Assembly: GCA_002415485.1 (NCBI GenBank)
Contig: DHYU01000002.1
Span: 17,206-37,162 of the forward strand
Source of the DNA: Proteobacteria bacterium UBA5122
Lineage (GTDB): Bacteria > Pseudomonadota > Gammaproteobacteria > Tenderiales > Tenderiaceae
Direction of reading: 5' to 3'
Length of the DNA stretch: 19,957 nucleotides
The translations under genes and the position numbers were made by a program. Below the pieces are notes generated by a model that saw only the letters and a program-made list of their open reading frames with translations, was not told where the DNA came from and did not search any database. The first letter of the stretch is position 1; every line of letters starts with the position of its first letter. Positions 15,940 through 19,957 of this stretch are shown piece after piece.

Positions 15940-15966
15940 AGAGCGGCCGAATACCCTAAAACTTTA
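15940..15966 (-). promoter_or_regulatory. Candidate sigma-28 (FliA) promoter of the wsp-type operon
   Basis: On the minus strand TAAAGTTT (15966-15959) matches the FliA -35 consensus at all eight positions. After an 11-base spacer, the consensus length, comes GCCGCTCT (15947-15940), which matches GCCGATAA at five of eight. The expected start site near 15933 leaves a leader of about 65 bases before the receptor ATG. FliA promoters of this form drive late flagellar and chemotaxis genes. The match is read from the sequence; use of the promoter is inferred. Confidence 0.55.
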
Positions 15967-16024
15967 GACGAAAAACCTGAATTGAAGCCGGGACTTATGC
16001 CCTCTCAACGCGCACAGGCGTTGG

Positions 16025-16477
16025 CTAGGCATTACTGACTGAAAAAGAGGAGAAAACCCCATGACAATGGAGCAAGTGTTCCAGCCATTCGCCGAGAAAT
16101 TCGTTCACCCGCCCCTTCTCGCGCACGTGATGCATCTCGGCATTTGGATAGTCATATTTGACCCGAAAACGACTGCGCTGCTGATATTCGGTCACCTCAG
16201 CCACACCGGCGTCGTGATAGAGCCGGACGATCATTTCAGGCGTCGTCACCGGCGCCGGCAACGGCAATCCGTGGCGCATGCGCAACACCGTGGTATATCG
16301 ATGACTCTCCATCACCTCGGCGGACAAGGCCACGGAGCCCTCCACCCCAAACTGGGCGCCCTCGGCAATCTGGCGCAGATGCGGCAACAATCGCATCAAA
16401 CGCTGATAATTGCGTTCGTAGATTGTGTGACAGGCACGTGCATCCGGTTTTTTCATCGCTACACTACTTGAGATCAT
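16025..16477 (-). CDS. yqiB: DUF1249 family protein YqiB
   Basis: This 150-residue cytoplasmic protein of unknown function belongs to DUF1249. It resembles E. coli YqiB along its length: YERNYQRLMRLLPHL near the start, ESHRYTTVLRM, then MIVRLYHDAGVAEVTEYQQRSRFRVKYDYPNAEMHHVREK and NEFLGEWLEHLLHCHG. In E. coli yqiB lies next to nudF; here nudF is on the same strand 1.5 kb upstream, with a transporter gene between them. The ATG at 16477 gives 150 residues. A second ATG at 16456 (MKKPDARACH) aligns better with the E. coli start. Neither has a strong ribosome binding site. No function can be assigned. Confidence 0.85.
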   Translation of the reverse strand: MISSSVAMKKPDARACHTIYERNYQRLMRLLPHLRQIAEGAQFGVEGSVALSAEVMESHRYTTVLRMRHGLPLPAPVTTPEMIVRLYHDAGVAEVTEYQQRSRFRVKYDYPNAEMHHVREKGRVNEFLGEWLEHLLHCHGVFSSFSVSNA

Positions 16478-16512
16478 TTCTACTCATATCGGCGCCCAAC
16501 ACTGGCCGGTTT

Positions 16513-16563
16513 AATTCAGCAAGACATTCAAAAGATGACAAGGCGCCAGCGCACGGTTATAAC
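16513..16563. promoter_or_regulatory. Back-to-back promoters between yqiB and the UMF1 transporter
   Basis: On the plus strand ATGACA (16535-16540), a 17-base spacer and TATAAC (16558-16563) match the sigma-70 consensus at five of six positions in each box. The -10 ends eight bases before the transporter ATG, so the mRNA would start at or next to the initiation codon. On the minus strand TTGTCA (16541-16536), a 17-base spacer and a weaker TGAATT (16518-16513) may serve yqiB. The two -35 boxes overlap. Confidence 0.55.
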
Positions 16564-16571
16564 AGCAGCCC

Positions 16572-17918
16572 ATGTCCAGTCACGAATCAAAACACACTCA
16601 AGACAAAAACATAAGTCTTGACACTCCAGCGCCACCCCCGGTCGCGCGGCGCGAACTATTCGCCTGGTGCATGTTCGACTTTGCCAATTCAGGATTTGCC
16701 ACCGTGGTGCTCACGGCCATCTTCAACGCCTATTTTGTCGGTGTCGTCGCCGCCAGCTACGGCAGCGACAATGGCAGAGCGACCCTGTTGTGGACCATCG
16801 CCATCGCCATCGCTAACGGCCTAGTGGTCATCAGCGCCCCGATCCTGGGCGCCATCGCCGACGATTCGGCCAACAAAAAGCGTTTTCTGATCATCACCGT
16901 CGTCGGCTGCCTGCTGGCCACGCTTCTGCTCAGCACCGTCGGTGCAGGCGATATCGCCTGGGCAATGGCGCTGGTCATCCTCGCCACCGTCATGTTCACC
17001 AGCGGCGAGAATCTGATCGCGGCCTTCCTGCCCGAGCTGTGCCCCGCCGAACGCATGGGCCGCCTCTCCGGGTACGGCTGGGCCGTCGGCTACATCGGCG
17101 GCCTGCTCACGCTCGGCCTCTGCCTCGGCTATATCACCTGGGCACAAAATCAGGGACAAACGGCCGAGGACTTTGTGCCTGCAACCTGCATCATCGTCGC
17201 CATTGTCTTTCTGCTGGCAACGCTGCCGACCATGCTCTGGTTACGCGAACGGGCCGTACCCAAGGAACAGCTGCCTGCCCTGGGCTATGTCCGTGCTGGC
17301 TTCAGCCGACTTGGCAACACGCTGCGCCACGCCCGCATGCACACCGATCTGTTCCGTTTTCTTGGTGTATTGACCGTCTATTATTCAGGCATCCACACCG
17401 TCATCGTGCTGGCGGCGATCTATGCCCAGGAGGTGATGGGCTTCACCACCACCGACACACTGGTGTTGATCATGGTCGTCAACATCACTGCCGCCATCGG
17501 TGCCTTTCTGTTTGGCTGGCTGCAAGACCGTTATGGCAGCAAGCGCTGTCTGGCCTGGGCACTGGCCTGCTGGGCTGTAGCCATCGCCATCGCCTACGTA
17601 TCCGTAGAGGCCGCGGGCTTCTGGCTGGCCGCCAATCTGATTGGCATCGCCCTTGGTGGCGCCCAATCGGGCGGCCGGGCGCTGGTCGGCCAGTTTTCAC
17701 CACCGGAACGCAGTGGTGAATATTTTGGCCTATGGGGGCTGGCCACCAAGCTGGCGGCGATTACCGGACCGCTCAGCTATGGCGCCGTCACCTATTTCAG
17801 CGGTGGCGATCAACGGCTGGCACTGGCCTCGACCCTGGTCTTTTTTATCGGTGGGATAGTGTTGCTGATGTTCGTCAACGAACAGCGCGGCCGTGCGATG
17901 GCGGCCATCAAATACTGA
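16572..17918 (+). CDS. UMF1-family MFS transporter
   Basis: The 448-residue inner-membrane protein has about 12 hydrophobic segments and the UMF1 (Atg22-like, PF11700) signature early on: ELFAWCMFDFANSGFATVVLTAIFNAYF. The first 28 residues are polar and proline-rich, a cytoplasmic tail. Later features include LCPAERMGRLSGYGWAVGYIGG and FGLWGLATKLAAITGP, typical of the family. UMF1 proteins are putative effluxers; yeast Atg22 exports amino acids from the vacuole, but bacterial substrates are unknown. The gene is convergent with nudF (16-base gap) and divergent from yqiB. No Shine-Dalgarno sequence precedes the ATG, and the promoter at 16535-16563 would give an almost leaderless transcript. Confidence 0.9.
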   Translation: MSSHESKHTQDKNISLDTPAPPPVARRELFAWCMFDFANSGFATVVLTAIFNAYFVGVVAASYGSDNGRATLLWTIAIAIANGLVVISAPILGAIADDSANKKRFLIITVVGCLLATLLLSTVGAGDIAWAMALVILATVMFTSGENLIAAFLPELCPAERMGRLSGYGWAVGYIGGLLTLGLCLGYITWAQNQGQTAEDFVPATCIIVAIVFLLATLPTMLWLRERAVPKEQLPALGYVRAGFSRLGNTLRHARMHTDLFRFLGVLTVYYSGIHTVIVLAAIYAQEVMGFTTTDTLVLIMVVNITAAIGAFLFGWLQDRYGSKRCLAWALACWAVAIAIAYVSVEAAGFWLAANLIGIALGGAQSGGRALVGQFSPPERSGEYFGLWGLATKLAAITGPLSYGAVTYFSGGDQRLALASTLVFFIGGIVLLMFVNEQRGRAMAAIKY

Positions 17919-17934
17919 GCTAGGCCAGCAGACG

Positions 17935-18534
17935 CTAAACCCAACACTGGCGCAGTCGCTCACGATTCAGCGCCAGCCACTGCAAGGCGATCACCGGCGC
18001 TGCCGAATTGATACGACCGCTGACCAGCCACTGCATCGCCTCGTCGAAACTGGCGCAGACCACACGGATATCCTCATTCTCGTGATCCAGTCCATGGATG
18101 CCGCCCGCCGCACTGGCATCGGTCCGGCCACAATAGATCTGCACCGTCTCACTGCAGCCACCCGGCGTGGTGTAGACCTTGGTGATGAATTCCAGCTCGG
18201 CCAGCGCGCAGCCCGCCTCTTCTTCTGCCTCGCGCCGAGCGACATCCTCGGCCTGCTCACCGTCACCGATCATGCCGGCGACGACCTCGGTCAACCAGGC
18301 GCCGTCCGGATCATCAATGGCGCCGATACGAAATTGCTCGATAAACACCACCTGGTCCAGACGAGGATCATATGGCAGCACTACCACGGCGTGACCACGC
18401 ACGTGCAGCTCCCGGCTCATCTCACGACTCATGCCACCGCCAAACAAACTGTGGCGCAACCGGTATTTCTCCAAGCGGAAAAACCCTTCAAAGCAGGTTT
18501 CTTTGCGCACCACTTCCACGTCACCGTATTTCAT
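17935..18534 (-). CDS. nudF: ADP-ribose pyrophosphatase (Nudix hydrolase) NudF
   Basis: NudF cleaves ADP-ribose to AMP and ribose 5-phosphate, limiting free ADP-ribose in the cytoplasm. The 200-residue protein carries a complete Nudix box at 87-109: Gly87, Glu93, then REAEEEAGC with the metal-binding glutamates. It is preceded by AWLTEVVAGMIG, which matches the ADP-ribose pyrophosphatase pattern. The opening is VVRKETCFEGFFRLEKYRLRH-like, as in E. coli NudF. I chose the ATG at 18534 because GGGGGAG lies five bases upstream; an in-frame ATG at 18594 would add 20 residues without similarity. The gene is divergent from lon and ends 16 bases from the UMF1 stop. An operator-like palindrome overlaps its candidate promoter. 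Confidence 0.94.
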   Translation of the reverse strand: MKYGDVEVVRKETCFEGFFRLEKYRLRHSLFGGGMSREMSRELHVRGHAVVVLPYDPRLDQVVFIEQFRIGAIDDPDGAWLTEVVAGMIGDGEQAEDVARREAEEEAGCALAELEFITKVYTTPGGCSETVQIYCGRTDASAAGGIHGLDHENEDIRVVCASFDEAMQWLVSGRINSAAPVIALQWLALNRERLRQCWV

Positions 18535-18581
18535 TGCTCCCCCGCTGCAGACATTAAATCTGTTGTTAAATAAAGCGCTGG

Positions 18582-18601
18582 TAAAACATTCCAATGTTTT
18601 A
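18582..18601. promoter_or_regulatory. 20-bp palindrome in the nudF-lon intergenic region
   Basis: TAAAACATT, two bases CC, then AATGTTTTA form a perfect inverted repeat of nine-base arms. No T-run follows as a terminator would need, and it lies between divergent genes. It overlaps minus-strand TAAAAC (18601-18596), a four-of-six -10 for nudF paired with TTGTCG (18624-18619) at 17 bases. An operator controlling nudF, and possibly lon, is the best explanation. The binding protein is unknown. Confidence 0.5.
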
Positions 18602-18624
18602 TCTAATGTAAACTATTGCGACAA
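18596..18624 (-). promoter_or_regulatory. Candidate sigma-70 promoter of nudF
   Basis: The minus strand reads TTGTCG (18624-18619), a 17-base spacer and TAAAAC (18601-18596), each box matching the consensus at four of six positions. The expected start is about 55 bases before the nudF ATG. For lon, on the other strand, I found no convincing -35/-10 pair and no clear sigma-32 heat-shock promoter. Confidence 0.4.
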
Positions 18625-18711
18625 AGATTCGACAACACTAGTACGTCTAAATTTTAGAGACGGACAGTCGGCGATAACAAAAACAGCTTACCAAAGCGTC
18701 AGGATGACTAA

Positions 18712-19957
18712 ATGTACGATGATGAATTCGAAGAGATTGAAGATTTTATCGAGGCGGATGAAATTATCCCCGCCCGTGACGACGAAGAGTTTGCATCGGG
18801 CCTGATCCTGCCCGATCGAGATCTCCCCACTACGCTACACATCCTGCCGCTCTCCGAACGGCCATTCTTCCCGGCACAAACCCTGCCTATCCTGATGAGC
18901 GAAGACCCTTGGCTGGACACGGTCAAGAAGATCGGCGAGAGCACTCCCCAGGTCGGCGGCCTGCTGCTGGTCCGTGAAGGCGAAGAAGAAGACGCCAGTG
19001 CCGATGATTTTTATCCAATGGGCAGTGTCGTCCGTCTACACCACCCGATGCGCTCCGACGGCAAGCTGCAATTCATCGCCGAGGGTATCCGCCGTTTCAA
19101 GGTCGTCAAATGGCTGACTACCGAGCCGCCATACCTGGCGCGCGTGGAATATCCCAACGAACCCAAGACCGGCGCTGGCGATGAACTCAAGGCCTATGCC
19201 ATGGCCGTCATCAACACCCTCAAAGAGCTGGTGCCACTCAACCCGCTCTACAGCGAAGAACTGAAATACTTTCTCGACCGCTTTGGCCCCAACGATCCGT
19301 CACCACTGACCGACTTCGCCGCCGCGCTGACGACGGCGAGCAAGGAAGAGCTGCAGGACATCCTGGAGACGGTCAACATCCGTCGCCGCATGCAGAAGGT
19401 GCTGATCCTGATCAAGAAGGAACTGGAAGTCGCCCGACTACAGGCCCAGATCCGCCAATCGGTCGAGAAAAAGATCACCGAACACCAACGCAAGTTTTTC
19501 CTGCGTGAACAGCTCAAGGTCATCCAGCGCGAACTCGGCATCGCCAAGGACGACCGCACCGCTGATCTCGACAAGTTCAACGCCCGCCTCGACGAACTCG
19601 ATGTACCGGATCATGCGATGAAACGTATCGAGGAAGAGATGGAGAAGCTGCAGATGCTCGACTCCAGCTCACCTGAATACACCGTCACCCGCAACTATCT
19701 CGACTGGGCGACACTGGTGCCGTGGGGCAAACACTCCACCGACAAGTTCAATCTGAAAAAGGCGCGAGAGATCCTCGACCAGGACCACGATGGTCTGGAC
19801 GACGTCAAAGACCGCATCATCGAGTTTCTCGCCGTCGGCTCACTCAAGGGTGAGGTCTCAGGCTCGATCATCCTGCTGGTCGGCCCGCCCGGTGTCGGCA
19901 AGACCTCGATCGGCCGCTCGATCGCCGAATCGCTGGGCCGCCAATTCTACCGTTTCT
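18712..19957 (+). CDS. lon: ATP-dependent protease Lon, N-terminal part (cut by window edge)
   Basis: Lon is a cytoplasmic hexameric AAA+ serine protease that degrades misfolded and short-lived regulatory proteins. The window holds 415 codons and no stop. The order is an acidic N-terminal stretch (1-28), the substrate-binding LON domain (about 42-240, from LHILPLSERPFFPAQTLPI), a coiled-coil region (about 230-320) with EHQRKFFLREQLKVIQREL, and the start of the AAA+ domain with Walker A GPPGVGKT at 391-398. The protease domain with the Ser-Lys dyad lies beyond the edge. Walker A is about 35 residues later than in E. coli Lon, mostly because of the N-terminal extension. AGGA seven bases before the ATG supports the start. 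It is divergent from nudF. Confidence 0.95.
   Translation, partial: MYDDEFEEIEDFIEADEIIPARDDEEFASGLILPDRDLPTTLHILPLSERPFFPAQTLPILMSEDPWLDTVKKIGESTPQVGGLLLVREGEEEDASADDFYPMGSVVRLHHPMRSDGKLQFIAEGIRRFKVVKWLTTEPPYLARVEYPNEPKTGAGDELKAYAMAVINTLKELVPLNPLYSEELKYFLDRFGPNDPSPLTDFAAALTTASKEELQDILETVNIRRRMQKVLILIKKELEVARLQAQIRQSVEKKITEHQRKFFLREQLKVIQRELGIAKDDRTADLDKFNARLDELDVPDHAMKRIEEEMEKLQMLDSSSPEYTVTRNYLDWATLVPWGKHSTDKFNLKKAREILDQDHDGLDDVKDRIIEFLAVGSLKGEVSGSIILLVGPPGVGKTSIGRSIAESLGRQFYRF

Noticed and set aside
15930..15948. A GG...GC pair on the minus strand ahead of the wsp-type operon (CGGCCGCTCTTTGCA) resembling a sigma-54 promoter.
   Set aside because: The GG-to-GC distance is 11 bases, one short of the strict sigma-54 spacing, and TGGCAC is poorly matched. 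The overlapping sigma-28 reading is better.
16009..16024. A short stem (CAACGC/GCGTTG) just after yqiB, considered as its terminator.
   Set aside because: Only six base pairs and no T-run in the direction of yqiB transcription.
18602..18711. Searched for a sigma-32 heat-shock promoter ahead of lon.
   Set aside because: No CTTGAA-like box at proper distance from a CCCCAT-like box was found; TTGCGA at 18616 with TAGTAC at 18639 is too weak to claim.

Overview
The window is a stretch of gammaproteobacterial chromosome. Evidence for the group: the block ffh / ypjD / CorB-type gene (ffh divergent from the other two) has the same neighbours as in Escherichia coli. The ribosomal operon rpsP-rimM-trmD lies beside it, and the yqiB (DUF1249) and nudF proteins closely resemble their enterobacterial counterparts. 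The genus cannot be read from the sequence.

Layout. (1) Positions 26-1560, minus strand: rpsP, rimM and trmD; rplS is expected just beyond the left edge. (2) 1618-3135: ffh, with its own promoter and a candidate terminator. (3) 3107-3874, minus: a metallo-beta-lactamase-fold protein resembling class II cyclic-nucleotide phosphodiesterases. Divergent from it are ypjD and a CNNM/CorB-type CBS-domain membrane protein (4030-6168). (4) 6172-15868, minus: seven tightly packed genes in the order MCP, CheW, CheR-TPR, CheW, CheA-REC, CheB, REC-GGEEF. This is the gene order of the Pseudomonas Wsp surface-sensing system (wspABCDEFR). (5) 16025-18534: yqiB and nudF on the minus strand, separated by a plus-strand UMF1-family transporter. 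(6) From 18712, plus: the first 415 codons of a Lon protease, cut by the right edge.

The Wsp-type operon is the main interest. By the known Wsp model, the membrane receptor signals through two CheW couplers to the kinase, which phosphorylates the diguanylate cyclase to raise c-di-GMP, while CheR and CheB adapt the receptor. Three things here differ from the canonical Pseudomonas system. The receptor's periplasmic domain carries a CXXCH c-type haem-binding motif. The kinase has three tandem HPt domains instead of one. The operon is preceded by a sequence closely matching a sigma-28 (FliA) flagellar promoter. WspD also keeps a cluster of four cysteines in its N-terminal region. Together these suggest a haem/redox- or gas-responsive switch for c-di-GMP, possibly expressed with the flagellar regulon. 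Parts of the operon, especially the cheA and cheR genes, look AT-richer than the housekeeping genes on both sides.

Regulatory sequence is visible at several intergenic points: two strong dyads (3893-3922 and 18582-18601) that overlap candidate -10 elements, a near-consensus promoter that would give the UMF1 transporter an almost leaderless mRNA, and an ffh promoter embedded in the end of the upstream gene. No tRNA, rRNA, insertion sequence, CRISPR array or phage gene was seen. No stretch over 300 bases lacks a gene.
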